Source: CAADGV01 sp040290295 (GTDB lineage Bacteria > Bacteroidota > Ignavibacteria > UBA10030 > UBA6906). Taken from it: 25,856 bases of DNA. Made by a program: the position numbers and the translations under genes. Under the pieces are notes generated by a model. It was given only the letters and a program-made list of their open reading frames with translations. It ran no database searches and was not told where the DNA came from. The stretch spans positions 1-25,856 of the forward strand of contig PSMW01000039.1 in assembly GCA_040290295.1 (NCBI GenBank), given 5' to 3'. Below are positions 1-8,598 of the stretch, in pieces; positions within the stretch are counted from its first letter, which is position 1, and each line of letters starts with the position of its first letter.

Positions 1-2
1 AT

Positions 3-656
3 TCATCCGGCCAACAGCAGTGGGTTGCTCGCTACAACGGGCCGGGGAATAGCAATGACGAAGCCACAGCCATCGCCGTTGACGCATCGGGAAATGTCTA
101 TGTGACGGGAAGTAGCATGGGCTCAGGCACTAGATATGATTACGCCACGATCAAGTACAACTCATCGGGGGCAGAGCAGTGGGTAGCTCGCTACAACGGG
201 CCGGGGAATTCCGATGACAAAGCCAGAGCTATCGCAGTAGATGCATCAGGTAATGTCTATGTGACGGGATGGAGCGCCGGCTCTGGTTGGGTTGTGTCCA
301 CGACAATCAAGTACGAGCAGCGTCTCGTCTCGGTGGAGGAGAAGAAACTGCCGCTGCCGGCATCGTTTGCGTTGGAGCAGAACTACCCCAATCCGTTTAA
401 TCCATCAACAACAATCCGTTTTGCGGTTCCGGCAAATGCAGGGGCACATAATTATGTATCCATACGAGTCTTTGACGTGCTTGGTAGAGAGGTGGCAAGA
501 CTGTTGGATGGCGAGGTGGAGCCTGGGTATCATACTGTGCAATGGGATGCAGGGAATCTGGCGGGTGGCATTTACTTTTATCGTATGTCCGCAGGGACTC
601 ATTCGGAGCAAGCTGTCACATACAGTGAGACAAGGAAACTTGTGTTGCTAAAATGA
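3..656 (+). CDS. SBBP-repeat protein with T9SS C-terminal sorting domain (5' partial)
   Basis: The reading frame is open from base 3, so the gene begins upstream of the window. Two near-identical SBBP-type beta-propeller units are visible, each with WVARYNGPGNS followed by IAVDASGNVYVTG; they recur every 159 nt (53 codons). The C-terminal ~90 residues form a Por/type IX secretion sorting domain: the NYPNPFNPSTTIRF signature (about nt 384-425), then IRVFDVLGREVARL, then GIYFYRM near the end. In known families this domain directs export across the outer membrane and is removed or used for surface anchoring. The protein is therefore probably extracellular or surface-bound. The N-terminal signal peptide and the total repeat number lie outside the window. 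Substrate or function is unknown. A strong terminator follows directly, so this is the last gene of its transcript. Confidence 0.9.
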   Translation, partial: SSGQQQWVARYNGPGNSNDEATAIAVDASGNVYVTGSSMGSGTRYDYATIKYNSSGAEQWVARYNGPGNSDDKARAIAVDASGNVYVTGWSAGSGWVVSTTIKYEQRLVSVEEKKLPLPASFALEQNYPNPFNPSTTIRFAVPANAGAHNYVSIRVFDVLGREVARLLDGEVEPGYHTVQWDAGNLAGGIYFYRMSAGTHSEQAVTYSETRKLVLLK

Positions 657-678
657 GAGGCAATAAAACTGGAAAACG

Positions 679-716
679 ATCCCGTGGTGCTGGACAGGCG
701 CCGCGGGATTTTTTTT
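679..716 (+). terminator. Rho-independent terminator of the SBBP/T9SS gene
   Basis: A 9-bp stem (679-687 with 701-709, one G-T wobble) encloses a 13-nt loop and runs into eight T's, starting 22 bases after the stop codon. It is placed to end transcription of the first gene. Confidence 0.85.
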
Positions 717-1190
717 GTTGAACACAGGTATTATTTGCCCAGCTAACAGGCATGTGTGCCTTTGAGGCAGTTGTCCTCTGGCATAGCCAGCCCTTCTGGA
801 GCGCCAGATAGACTGTTGTGCGAGAACAGCGTAAGGCTCGTGCTGTGAGAGCGACATTTACCTTGTTCACAGCCAGTGCCACTTCCAGAAAGTAATCTTG
901 CAGGCTCTTGGCGCGAAATTATGGGCTGCGTTAAGGCCCTTGACTTCCATTTTATTCACAGCTGGGTTTCATCACCCAGATGAAGATTGAGATTTCTCGT
1001 TATACAAACATCCGACCCCTACGGAGTTGACTGTTCAGCGTTTTTTCCATTATTGTCTCACGAACGGGGCGCACTTGTCCCCTTACCAACCCCGATCTCA
1101 GCGGCGGCGTTGAGCCCCGGCCGCTGAAATCGTTTGTCGGGTTTTTCTCTCTTCGCGAGACTGCTCGTCGATCTTCACCGGTGCGCGATG
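717..1190. other. Intergenic stretch with no supported gene
   Basis: No convincing gene was found. On the minus strand around 780-900 a short frame contains an HTH-like stretch (ALTARALRCSRTTVYLAL), resembling the recognition helix of a regulator or transposase. It has no credible start or downstream domain, so it may be a remnant or chance. An 8-bp inverted repeat (1098-1105 / 1120-1127) sits downstream of katG but has no T-tract, so it is a weak terminator candidate at best. Confidence 0.35.
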
Positions 1191-3362
1191 CTACGCTCGA
1201 GCCACATCGAACCGGTCGAGGTTCATCACCTTGTTCCATGCGGCGATGAAGTCGTGTACGAATCGTTCGCGCATGTCCTCGGCGCCGTACACTTCGGCGA
1301 TTGCCCGAAGCTGTGAGTTCGAACCGAAGACGAGATCGACACGCGTCGCGGTCCATTTCAATTGCCCCGTCTTCCGATCCCTTCCTTCGAACAACTCTTC
1401 ACCGTTGGCAACCAGCTTCCACTCCGTGCTCATGTCGAGCAGGTTCACGAAGAAGTCGTTCGTGAGCACGCCGGGTCGTTTGGTGAAGACGCCGTGCTTC
1501 GCATGCTTGTAGTTGGCATCCAGAGCGCGCATGCCGGCAACGAGCACCGACATTTCTGGTGCAGTCAATTCCAGCAACTGCGCTTTGTCCACCAACAGTT
1601 CTTCCGCGGTGATCGTGGTTCTCGTTTTGAGATAGTTGCGGAAGCCATCGGCGAACGGCTCGAGCACCGCAAACGACTCCACGTCGGTTTGCTCCTGCGA
1701 GGCATCCATGCGGCCCGGTGTGAACGGCACCGTGACGTTGAAGCCTGCAGTGCGAGCAGCTTGCTCGACTGCCGCGCACCCCGCAAGCACAATCACATCG
1801 GCAAGTGACACTCTCTTGCCGTCGGTCTGCGCTTTGTTGAACTCGGCTTGAATCTTCTCCAGCGCCGCCAGCACGCGGGCGAGCTGTGACGGTTCGTTGA
1901 CTTCCCAATCTTTCTGCGGCGCAAGGCGAATGCGCGCGCCGTTGGCTCCGCCGCGGCGGTCCGAGCCACGGTACGACGCCGCTGCCGACCACGCTGTGTA
2001 CACCAACTCACGCTGCGGAATGCCCGATGCGAGAATCTTTGCCTTGAGCGCGGCGACATCTTTCTCGTCGATCAATTTGTGATTGACCTTCGGAATCGGG
2101 TCCTGCCAAATGAAATCCTCGGCAGGGACTTCCGGTCCGAGATAGCGCGTCTTCGGTCCCATGTCGCGATGCGTGAGTTTGAACCACGCTTTCGCAAACG
2201 CCTCGGCAAGCTCCTCGGGATGTTCCATGAAGCGCCGTGCAATCGGCTCGTAGATCGGATCGAACCTGAGCGAAAGGTCTGTCGTGAGCATCGTCGGCTT
2301 GCGCTTCTTGCTCGCAATGTGTGCATCGGGAATCACTTCCTCAGCATCTTTTGCCACCCAATGGTACGTGCCGCCGGGACCTTTGGTCAGTTCCCATTCA
2401 TACTTGAAAAGATTTTCGAGGAAGTAGTTGCTCCATCGCGTCGGTGATTGAGACCACGTCACTTCGATGCCGCTGGTGATCGTGTCCTCAGCCATGCCTT
2501 TGCCGTAACTGCTCTTCCAACCCAGCCCTTGCTGCTCGATGGGAGCGGCTTCAGGTTCGGCACCGAGGTACGTCGATGGAGCCGCGCCGTGCGCTTTCCC
2601 GAACGCGTGTCCGCCTGCAATGAGCGCAACCGTTTCCTCATCATTCATTCCCATTCGCTTGAACGACTCGCGGATGTCTTTTGCCGCTGCAACCGGATCT
2701 GGATTTCCATTCGGACCTTCGGGGTTCACATAAATCAAACCCATCTGCAGCGCTGCAAGCGGCTGCTCGAGTTTGCGGCCGTCGCTATGGCGCTTGTCGT
2801 CGAGCCATTTCGTCTCCGAACCCCAGTAGATGTCCTCTTCCGGTTCGTAGATGTCCACGCGTCCGCCGCCGAAGCCGATCGTCTTGAAGCCCATCGATTC
2901 GAGCGCGACGTTGCCAGCGAGGATCAACAAATCCGCCCACGACAGTTTGCGACCGTACTTCAGTTTGAGAGGAAGAAGCAGGCGGCGCGCTTTGTCGAGC
3001 GTAATGTTGTCGGGCCAACTGTTGGTTGGTGCCAGGCGCTGGCTGCCGCGACTTGCACCGCCGCGACCGTCGCCGGTGCGATACGTGCCGGCAGCGTGCC
3101 ATGCCAGGCGGATGAACAAGCCGCCGTAGTGACCGAAATCTGCGGGCCACCACTCCTGCGACTGCGTCATCAGTGCGGCAAGGTCTTTCTTGACCGCTGC
3201 AAGATCGAGCGTGGCAAACTCCTTGGCGTAGTCGAACTCCTCGCCGTAGGGGTTAGCCGTCGGCGGATTCTGATGAAGCATCCGCAGGTTAAGTTGCTGG
3301 GGCCACCAATCGCGGATGGTGGGACCACGTCCCGTTGTAAGACGTATGCTTGTGTCGTTCAT
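1191..3362 (-). CDS. katG: Catalase-peroxidase KatG
   Basis: Bifunctional haem enzyme that disproportionates hydrogen peroxide and oxidises phenolic donors. It is full length (723 aa from the chosen start). The distal haem motif RLAWH gives Arg85, Trp88 and His89. Tyr211 (in LIYVNPEGP) and Met237 (in FKRMG) complete the Met-Tyr-Trp crosslink that gives KatG its catalase activity. The proximal His252 lies in GGHAFGKAHG, and the second radical-site Trp303 in VTWSQSPTRW. The C-terminal half is the usual degenerate second peroxidase domain. The start is decided by AAGGAG at 3371-3376: it is only 2 nt from the ATG at 3368 but 8 nt from the ATG at 3362, so 3362 is preferred. No stop or frameshift is present, unlike many neighbours. 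It appears monocistronic; no OxyR or Fur site was recognised. Confidence 0.97.
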   Translation of the reverse strand: MNDTSIRLTTGRGPTIRDWWPQQLNLRMLHQNPPTANPYGEEFDYAKEFATLDLAAVKKDLAALMTQSQEWWPADFGHYGGLFIRLAWHAAGTYRTGDGRGGASRGSQRLAPTNSWPDNITLDKARRLLLPLKLKYGRKLSWADLLILAGNVALESMGFKTIGFGGGRVDIYEPEEDIYWGSETKWLDDKRHSDGRKLEQPLAALQMGLIYVNPEGPNGNPDPVAAAKDIRESFKRMGMNDEETVALIAGGHAFGKAHGAAPSTYLGAEPEAAPIEQQGLGWKSSYGKGMAEDTITSGIEVTWSQSPTRWSNYFLENLFKYEWELTKGPGGTYHWVAKDAEEVIPDAHIASKKRKPTMLTTDLSLRFDPIYEPIARRFMEHPEELAEAFAKAWFKLTHRDMGPKTRYLGPEVPAEDFIWQDPIPKVNHKLIDEKDVAALKAKILASGIPQRELVYTAWSAAASYRGSDRRGGANGARIRLAPQKDWEVNEPSQLARVLAALEKIQAEFNKAQTDGKRVSLADVIVLAGCAAVEQAARTAGFNVTVPFTPGRMDASQEQTDVESFAVLEPFADGFRNYLKTRTTITAEELLVDKAQLLELTAPEMSVLVAGMRALDANYKHAKHGVFTKRPGVLTNDFFVNLLDMSTEWKLVANGEELFEGRDRKTGQLKWTATRVDLVFGSNSQLRAIAEVYGAEDMRERFVHDFIAAWNKVMNLDRFDVARA

Positions 3363-3376
3363 GATCATTTCTCCTT

Positions 3377-3640
3377 ACTGATTCGTGAATAGATTGAGTT
3401 GACAATAGATTGGGGTAAAACAAAAACCTCACACAAAGGGTACACACTACCAACAGCACGACGAACCAGCGACACACTCTGAGAACATTGTTCACCTCGA
3501 CTCGAGCAGAACAACATCAAGCCATCTCGATGCTGCCATCATCGAAGGAAGAGCAATCGCGTGCAGCACGAGAAGCAGAGCAGAACGAATCCCATCGCGT
3601 GTTGTGCTCAAGGACTGCGTCCTTAGCGGTTCATATTTTT
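3377..3640. other. Region upstream of katG, no gene seen
   Basis: This holds the katG 5' region. No gene is supported. I could not identify a convincing promoter or operator, and the short open frames here lack ribosome sites and family resemblance. Confidence 0.3.
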
Positions 3641-3641
3641 T

Positions 3642-3818
3642 AAATCGCAAAGGACGCAAAGCGTATTTTTTCCCTTTGCGTTTCTTTGCGTCTTTGTGGT
3701 TCATCTTTCAACCGCGGAGGACGCGAAGCATTTTTTTGCGCCCTTGGCGGTTCTATCTTTAAAACCGGAAAGAGCGCCAAGCATGTATCGTTTTGCTTTT
3801 CTTCGCATCTTGGCGGTT
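3642..3818. repeat. Three tandem hairpin repeats (AACCGC...GCGGTT type)
   Basis: Three consecutive imperfect inverted repeats occupy 3642-3701, 3710-3752 and 3763-3818. Each starts with a version of AACCGCAAAGGACGCAAAGC and ends with a version of GCGTCTTGGCGGTT, around a T-rich centre. The third contains a 43-nt block (3774-3816) that is found again without mismatch at 5348-5390. Related units occur at 19676-19895. This is a dispersed non-coding palindromic repeat family. It flanks the broken accessory genes here and may be a mobile or REP-like element. Confidence 0.8.
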
Positions 3819-3940
3819 GGTCGCAAAAGCATTCCACTCCAACCGTGCATAGAGACTTTACGACGACATGGCTGATTGGCTCTTATCATTCGCCAATGCG
3901 CCATTCAGACGGAGTGAAGATTGCCAAAATCCCTCATCCC

Positions 3941-4516
3941 TCACGCCGCTTCGCGCAAGGCACGCTCTAAGAGGTCGCTCACGTGGAGTTCAGTTGCCCA
4001 CTTGCGCAGGTAGTCAAGGTCGAGTTTGCCCTCGCGGACTTTCATCACGCCCAGGATGTCACGTTACTGGCTGTCGGAGACTTCGCCGCCTATGCGATAC
4101 CATTCCAGTTTGGCAAGAATGGTATCTTCTGGACTGATAACATACACTGTTCGCTCCGGGTTGGTCGCCATGACCGCAGTTTGCCGCCGCTCCAGTTGAC
4201 TTTGGTCGAACGGGCGAATTTTGCGGACGAAAATATCCACCTTGAAGCCAGTTTCATAATGGACCATGTTGAAGCTGCTTCGATGTTCAATGGCGCTCCG
4301 AATCATCTCATCGTCCGCGTAGAATTCCTGTGCAAGCGCAGTGACCAGCGGCTGGATGTGTTCGAGTCTGATGTCTGCCACAATATCCACGTCCAGCGTG
4401 GAACGCATAATGCCGTGCAGGGAACTGGCGAGTGAGCCACCAACCGCATAGAGTATCCCCAGCCGTTCGAGCGTTTGCGTGACGAGCAATGTAATGCGAG
4501 TGGTGTCACCTTGCAT
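3941..4516 (-). pseudogene. Nucleotidyltransferase (MNT-like), interrupted by TAA
   Basis: Resembles the minimal nucleotidyltransferase fold. GGSLASSLHG (residues 26-35) is the GGS motif, DVDIVAD supplies the paired aspartates (42 and 44), and Asp94 in FKVDIFV is a plausible third carboxylate. The C-terminal SPEDTILAKLEWYRIGGEVSDSQ-like region is cut by an in-frame TAA at 4064-4066 (codon 151). The same frame then continues for 40 codons with family-like text (RDILGVMKVREGKLDLDYLR) to a TGA at 3941. The catalytic core lies before the stop, so a truncated protein could still be made. The start at 4516 overlaps the end of the upstream partner by 11 nt. Such pairs resemble toxin-antitoxin or AbiE-like modules, but the role here is inferred. 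Confidence 0.8.
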
Positions 4517-4751
4517 GATCGTATACCTTCCGCGCCCATTGCACGCCGAACATGGTTTCAGCCAGAAGACGACGCACTTGTTCGGGCGTGGCATCGGGAT
4601 GGTGCGCTTTGATCCCGCTGATCGCCAACACTCTGACGGTTTCGTTCAAACTATCCACAACGGAGAATTTTTCCCAGATTGGCATTTGCTGAATAAGCCG
4701 GATTTGCATGGCTTCTATCTTCGGATGTGTATCAGAATACAGCGCTGCCAT
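4506..4751 (-). CDS. Small conserved partner of the nucleotidyltransferase
   Basis: An 81-aa soluble protein, apparently intact. It begins with THPKIEAMQIRLIQQMP and ends with VRRLLAETMFGVQWARKVY. I recall this layout from short proteins encoded just upstream of predicted nucleotidyltransferases, but no named domain is recognised. Its stop overlaps the next start by 11 nt, which implies translational coupling. By position it could be an antitoxin or stabilising partner; this is inference. With the downstream gene interrupted it may be an orphan. Confidence 0.65.
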   Translation of the reverse strand: MAALYSDTHPKIEAMQIRLIQQMPIWEKFSVVDSLNETVRVLAISGIKAHHPDATPEQVRRLLAETMFGVQWARKVYDHAR

Positions 4752-4786
4752 GATTGCCCTCGACTGTTTTTCTGTTCAACAGATTC

Positions 4787-5257
4787 TCATCTCGGCACTG
4801 CGTTCGGCGTCATCATCCAGAAAGCATGCATTGTTGATTGGCGCAAGATCTTGTTCATCGACTTCCCCTTTGCAAGCTCACCGATGAGTTTGTCCAGATA
4901 GCGAACCTTGCGCATGAGCGGGTCTTCGATCTCTTCCACGCGCAACCCGCAGACAACGCCTTTGATAAGCGAAGTTTTGGGATTGAGCTTCGGCGCGTTG
5001 GCAAAGAAAGTCTCGAAGTCGCTTTCGATCTCGATCTGGTGCCAAAGTTCTGCTTGGGTCTAGCCTGTCAGCCAGCAGATGATGCGATCGATTTCTTGCT
5101 TCGTGCGGTTCTTGCGTTCTGCCTTCTGAACGTACATTGGGTAAACGCTAATGTCGGTTTTCTGTCTTTTGCTTCCAGAGAATATACAAACCACACTCTG
5201 TAGGAACAATGTCCCGTTCAATGTGCTGAACGATCGATGCGAACACCGTCCCACCAT
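4787..5257 (-). pseudogene. DUF2200 family protein, interrupted by TAG
   Basis: The conserved body of DUF2200 is readable in one frame: ISVYPMYVQKAERKNRTK, then EIDRIICWLTG, then a TAG at 5060-5062, then SDFETFFANAPKLNP, IKGVVCGLRVEEIEDPLMR and VRYLDKLIGELAKGKSM. Family members usually have Tyr right after the LTG, so TAT/TAC to TAG is a one-base change. The stop removes more than half of the domain. The N-terminus is also unusual: the expected basic start before SVYP is replaced by unrelated residues, so the 5257 start is only the first ATG of the frame. The function of DUF2200 is not established. Confidence 0.8.
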
Positions 5258-5336
5258 TCACCAACATTCCTCGCCGCTTCAATAAAGACGTCTTGCAAGT
5301 TCTTCCTTTGAGTCATCGCGGTTCTCTATTTTTCTT

Positions 5337-5391
5337 AACCGCAAAGTGCGCCAAGCATGTATCGTTTTGCTTTTCTTCGCATCTTGGCGGG
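5337..5391. repeat. Isolated copy of the dispersed hairpin repeat
   Basis: Begins AACCGCAAAG and ends TTGGCGGG. Bases 5348-5390 are identical to 3774-3816 over 43 nt. It lies between two broken gene pairs, about 1.57 kb from the first array and in the same orientation. Confidence 0.8.
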
Positions 5392-5445
5392 TTAATTCTT
5401 GTAGAGATCATTGCCAACATGAAGTGCAACAAAATATCTTGTTGT

Positions 5446-5469
5446 AGGTCGAGTCTCCAGACTCGACCT
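5446..5469. repeat. REP-like palindrome
   Basis: Perfect 11-bp arms (aggtcgagtct / agactcgacct) separated by two bases. There is no T-tract, so it is more likely a REP-like element than a terminator. A second hairpin with 8-bp arms (5495-5502 / 5509-5516, ggacggga / tcccgtcc) follows 25 bases later. Confidence 0.7.
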
Positions 5470-5659
5470 GCTGTGCCGATGGTGATCTGCGTTGGGACGG
5501 GATTGGGGTCCCGTCCTCCGAATTCGAACGGCAGAAGCGACAAGAAGGTTGCAAGGTGATTCAAGTGATTGCAAGCTTGTCGAGGGAACGGATAGCGAGC
5601 CTGCGTGCGAAGCCTGTCGAATGCAATGCGTGGGCTGGGCGCAACCACCTGTGAAGAAC

Positions 5660-6009
5660 CTACTCGCTCACACGCCGTACGCGAAGCATTCCTGGCATGA
5701 TCACCGAGAAGGAACGCGGGAGATCCTTGAGGTGCTCCCTCACCGCCAAAGCCGCAACGTCCGCTTTACTCTTGGCCGACAAGCCTGCCAGACGAATGAG
5801 CACCACGCCATGCGCATGTAGTCGCTGACGAAGTACCATCTCGCCAAAATCCTTGTCTGCTGTCAGCAGCAAGGCTGCTTCTTGATTGGCTAAGTTCAAC
5901 ACTTCGTCATCGGACATCCCTGGCCCCACCTCTACCTAACCCGGTGCCCTTCCTGTCGCAGTCGTACAACGATGGGATGGTCAACACTTTCGTCAGCCAG
6001 AAAATTCAT
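5660..6009 (-). pseudogene. DUF5615 PIN-like toxin-type protein, frameshifted
   Basis: The N-terminal segment MNFLADESVDHPIVVRLRQE begins at 6009 and matches the usual start of PIN-like DUF5615 proteins, with an early acidic residue (Asp6). After EGHRVR the frame meets a TAG at 5932-5934. Family-like sequence resumes in another frame as VEVGPGMSDDEVLNLANQE, then LLLTADKDFGEMVLR with the second acidic cluster, and ends at 5660. Restoring one base gives 117 codons, the normal size. Its ATG overlaps the stop of the DUF433 gene as ATGA, the classic coupling of this toxin-antitoxin-like pair. As read, the putative nuclease is inactive. Confidence 0.85.
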
Positions 6010-6242
6010 TCGGGCAGCTCAGCCAGGGGATAGACTACATCGGCGCGAAGAGTATCACGGGCGAATGCCAATGCGGCCACGATGGCTTCACGAGACAGGT
6101 GAGGGTGAGCTTCAACAATCTGTTCAATGGTTTCACCCGCTGCCAATTTCTCCAAGATGAGTTCAACAGTGATCCGTGTTCCTGCAATCACGGGTTTCCC
6201 CATCATCACCTTCGGGTCTGTTACAATCCATTGTCTCTGCAT
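6006..6242 (-). CDS. DUF433 antitoxin-like protein
   Basis: A 78-aa DUF433 protein. MQRQWIVTDPKVMMGKPVIA, then GTRITVELILEKLAAGETIE, then a winged-helix-like stretch with HPHLSREAIVAALAFA. DUF433 proteins are small helix-turn-helix proteins usually paired with DUF5615 PIN-like partners. The ATG at 6242 is chosen because GGGAG lies 8 nt upstream; an ATG further upstream (6275) lacks this. It is intact, whereas its downstream partner is frameshifted, so it may be a solitary antitoxin. Confidence 0.85.
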   Translation of the reverse strand: MQRQWIVTDPKVMMGKPVIAGTRITVELILEKLAAGETIEQIVEAHPHLSREAIVAALAFARDTLRADVVYPLAELPE

Positions 6243-6304
6243 ATATTCATCTCCCAAAAATAAAAGCTGCGCCAAAATAATGTTCGTGTGGTTTCCAGAT
6301 TCAC

Positions 6305-6360
6305 CCCGTGAGATAAATTATCGGCATTATATCACAAAGCTGGCAGGCTGATCTCACGGG
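6305..6360. repeat. 10-bp inverted repeat around a 36-nt AT-rich centre
   Basis: cccgtgagat (6305-6314) and atctcacggg (6351-6360) are exact inverse complements. It lies just upstream of the DUF433 gene, so it could be an operator, a transcript hairpin or an element end; no function can be assigned. Confidence 0.5.
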
Positions 6361-6487
6361 TAAACATCAGGTTTCCGCATAATATACAAGCCTCACCATA
6401 CAGTATCAAATCGAACATCACAGAGTAAATCATCGTTGCCCGTAGGTCGTTATCGCATCAAGGTCAGCGTCGAGAGCGCAAGAGAAC
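6361..6487. other. Short intergenic stretch, nothing recognised
   Basis: No gene or clear signal was seen between the inverted repeat and the amphi-Trp remnant. Confidence 0.3.
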
Positions 6488-6741
6488 TCAACGCGATGAG
6501 CGCGCCTTCTTTCCTAGCGTCCACCTGAGCTGGAATTCTACTTCTTCTGACGAACCCTCGCGTTCATGTTCGATGCTCAAGGCGGCAGTCGGAGGGATGG
6601 AAATCCGCTCGCCCGCGACTTGAATTCGAATGCGTTCGCCTCGTTCAAGCTGGTCTGCAAGCCGCCGCAGTTTTTCAGCAAAAAGTGCAGGGTGAGGTTC
6701 TTTTCGATATCTCGCTTTGGTCGTCTTTTCCGTTCCGGCAT
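6488..6741 (-). pseudogene. amphi-Trp domain protein, single-base frameshift
   Basis: The start MPERKRRPKRDIEK has AAGGAG 9 nt upstream. The family body is then found in another frame: FAEKLRRLADQLERGERIR, IQVAGERISIPPTAALSI and EEVEFQLRWT, the last carrying the diagnostic Trp. The frames meet at the A4 run (T4 on the plus strand, 6701-6704); one extra A would give a clean 84-aa protein of normal family length. This could be a real deletion or a homopolymer error. The function of amphi-Trp proteins is not known. Confidence 0.75.
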
Positions 6742-6884
6742 ATTTGTGTACTCCTTCAGTTTTTCATGGAAATCGTCTGTGAACGACAATCAGGATTGCT
6801 GCGCCTGAAATCTCATCGTCCAACACACTGGAGATCCTGAACCGATCCTGTCGCAGAGTCCTGCTGCAGGGATCTATTCACTCC

Positions 6885-8348
6885 TTAATCCTCACCCTGT
6901 GCCTTGGTAAATCCGGGCTGACCGTCGAACTCCGACAGTTTTTCGACGTGCATCCAACAAAACTGCGCACCGATGCGCTGAAGGAGATCCACCAGTTGCT
7001 CATCTTTGAGATCACCGTCGGCGGAACGGAGGATGAAACGGCAGCGGAAGTGATCGACGCAATCGGTAATGGCGCCGGTAGGCTCGTACACTTTCGTGCC
7101 GCGGTTCGATATCATCTTCAACTTGAGCGCCGTAGGAGCGCAAAGCTCTTCGAGCTTCTTGCCGATCTCCTCGGGAGGCTGAGCCGATTCGATAAAAATG
7201 TCTGCACCGATCACCCGTCGAGATTTCGGCTTGACGATATCGAACGCTTTGGAAACCTCGGGCAGTTTCAACGGCTTGTACTCGCGCACGAGTGAGCGCT
7301 GCGCTTTGCGTCCGAGATTGGCGATGATGGCATCGGTGTAGGCTGTTGTGGATGCACCTTTGTCGTACCCCACCACGTCGCCGGTGCGCACCTTGCCTTC
7401 CTCGAGCGTTAACAGCAATGCGTGTTCGATCGTTGCGGCCGCTTCGAACTGTCCGATATGCCGCAGCATCATGATGGCCGAGCCGATGACGGCCGTTGGG
7501 TTGATGACGTTCTTGCCGGCATACTTCGGGGCAGAGCCGTGCACAGCTTCAAAGATTGCGACGTCGTTGCCGATGTTGGCAGAAGGTGCAAAGCCCAGCC
7601 CCCCGATCAACGCCGAGGTGAGGTCGCTGATGATGTCGCCGTTCATGTTCGTGGTAACGATGACCTCGAATTGCTCCGGCCGCTTCACCAACTGGTGAGC
7701 GCAGTTGTCGATGATGATGTGCTGTGCCTCGATGTCGGAATATTCTTTGGCGACCTCCTCGAACGTGCGCTTCATCGTTCCTTCGGTCAGTTTCATGATG
7801 TTGGATTTACTGGCGCAGTGGATACGCTTTCTTCCCTCGGCGCGACACAGTTCGAACGCAAGGCGGATCACTTTTTCGGAGCCTTTGCGTGAAATCAGCT
7901 TGAGGCATTGCGCTACGCCGGGGGTTTGCATGTGCTCGATGCCCGCGTAGAGGTCTTCAACGTTTTCGCGCACAACAACGAGATCGATCCCGCGCCCACT
8001 GTAGGGAGTGGTCACGCCGGGCAGCTCTCGCACCGGACGGATATTGGCGTATGTCTCGAACAGTTTCCGCAGTGTGACGTTCGCGCTTTTCTCGCCGAAC
8101 CCGACCGGAGTCTCGAGCGGGCCCTTGAGCACGACGCGAGTCTTGCGGATCGATTCAATGGTTTCGTGGGGGACACCGGACTCGAGCCCCTTCTTGAAGA
8201 CGCTCGCTCCTGCCTCACGAACTTCCCATTCGATTGGAACACCGGCGGCTTCGATGATTCTCCGCGCGGCCTCGATCACTTCGGGCCCAATCCCGTCGCC
8301 GGGAATGAGTGTGACGAGTGTTTTTCCTGTTGAGGTAGTAACTGGCAT
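6885..8348 (-). CDS. icd: NADP-dependent isocitrate dehydrogenase, long form
   Basis: Oxidative decarboxylation of isocitrate to 2-oxoglutarate in the TCA cycle. The protein is 487 aa. Isocitrate-binding residues are Ser88, Asn90, Arg94, Arg104 and Arg127; Tyr134 (YAGIE) and Lys181 are the catalytic pair; Asp238 and Asp242 (NMNGDIISD) bind metal. HGSAPKYAG places Lys275 and Tyr276 where NADP-specific enzymes carry them. A C-terminal extension of about 140 residues beyond the E. coli-type core is typical of the Thermus-like subclass. The start at 8348 (MPVTTSTGK) has AAGGAAG about 9 nt upstream; the frame is open further upstream but without family similarity. Intact; no obvious operon partner. 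Confidence 0.96.
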   Translation of the reverse strand: MPVTTSTGKTLVTLIPGDGIGPEVIEAARRIIEAAGVPIEWEVREAGASVFKKGLESGVPHETIESIRKTRVVLKGPLETPVGFGEKSANVTLRKLFETYANIRPVRELPGVTTPYSGRGIDLVVVRENVEDLYAGIEHMQTPGVAQCLKLISRKGSEKVIRLAFELCRAEGRKRIHCASKSNIMKLTEGTMKRTFEEVAKEYSDIEAQHIIIDNCAHQLVKRPEQFEVIVTTNMNGDIISDLTSALIGGLGFAPSANIGNDVAIFEAVHGSAPKYAGKNVINPTAVIGSAIMMLRHIGQFEAAATIEHALLLTLEEGKVRTGDVVGYDKGASTTAYTDAIIANLGRKAQRSLVREYKPLKLPEVSKAFDIVKPKSRRVIGADIFIESAQPPEEIGKKLEELCAPTALKLKMISNRGTKVYEPTGAITDCVDHFRCRFILRSADGDLKDEQLVDLLQRIGAQFCWMHVEKLSEFDGQPGFTKAQGED

Positions 8349-8598
8349 TGTCGTTTCTTCCTTTCTTTTCAGTTGTGTTATCGGATCAGTGCGTTGCGAG
8401 AGAACAATCGTTCTGGTCTCCATCGAGCGGAGACGAGACCGCCGACTTTCAATCCGACATCCCTCCGCAGCAACTCTTCTAACGCAGAACGTCGTCGTTA
8501 ATTGCGTGAATATCGGTTGGCGAACAAAATCGCAATCCAAACCATCGAGCGACTTCTATAATTCATCGTAAATGATGTGAGCATCATCGCGCTGGCTG

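Noticed and set aside
2448..3392. 314-codon open frame on the plus strand over katG
   Set aside because: It is the antisense shadow of a clear katG gene, with arginine/cysteine-rich random composition.
5180..5240. Minus-strand MLVNGGTVFASIV frame as an IS4-type transposase remnant
   Set aside because: The similarity is too short, and no inverted repeats or transposase core were found.
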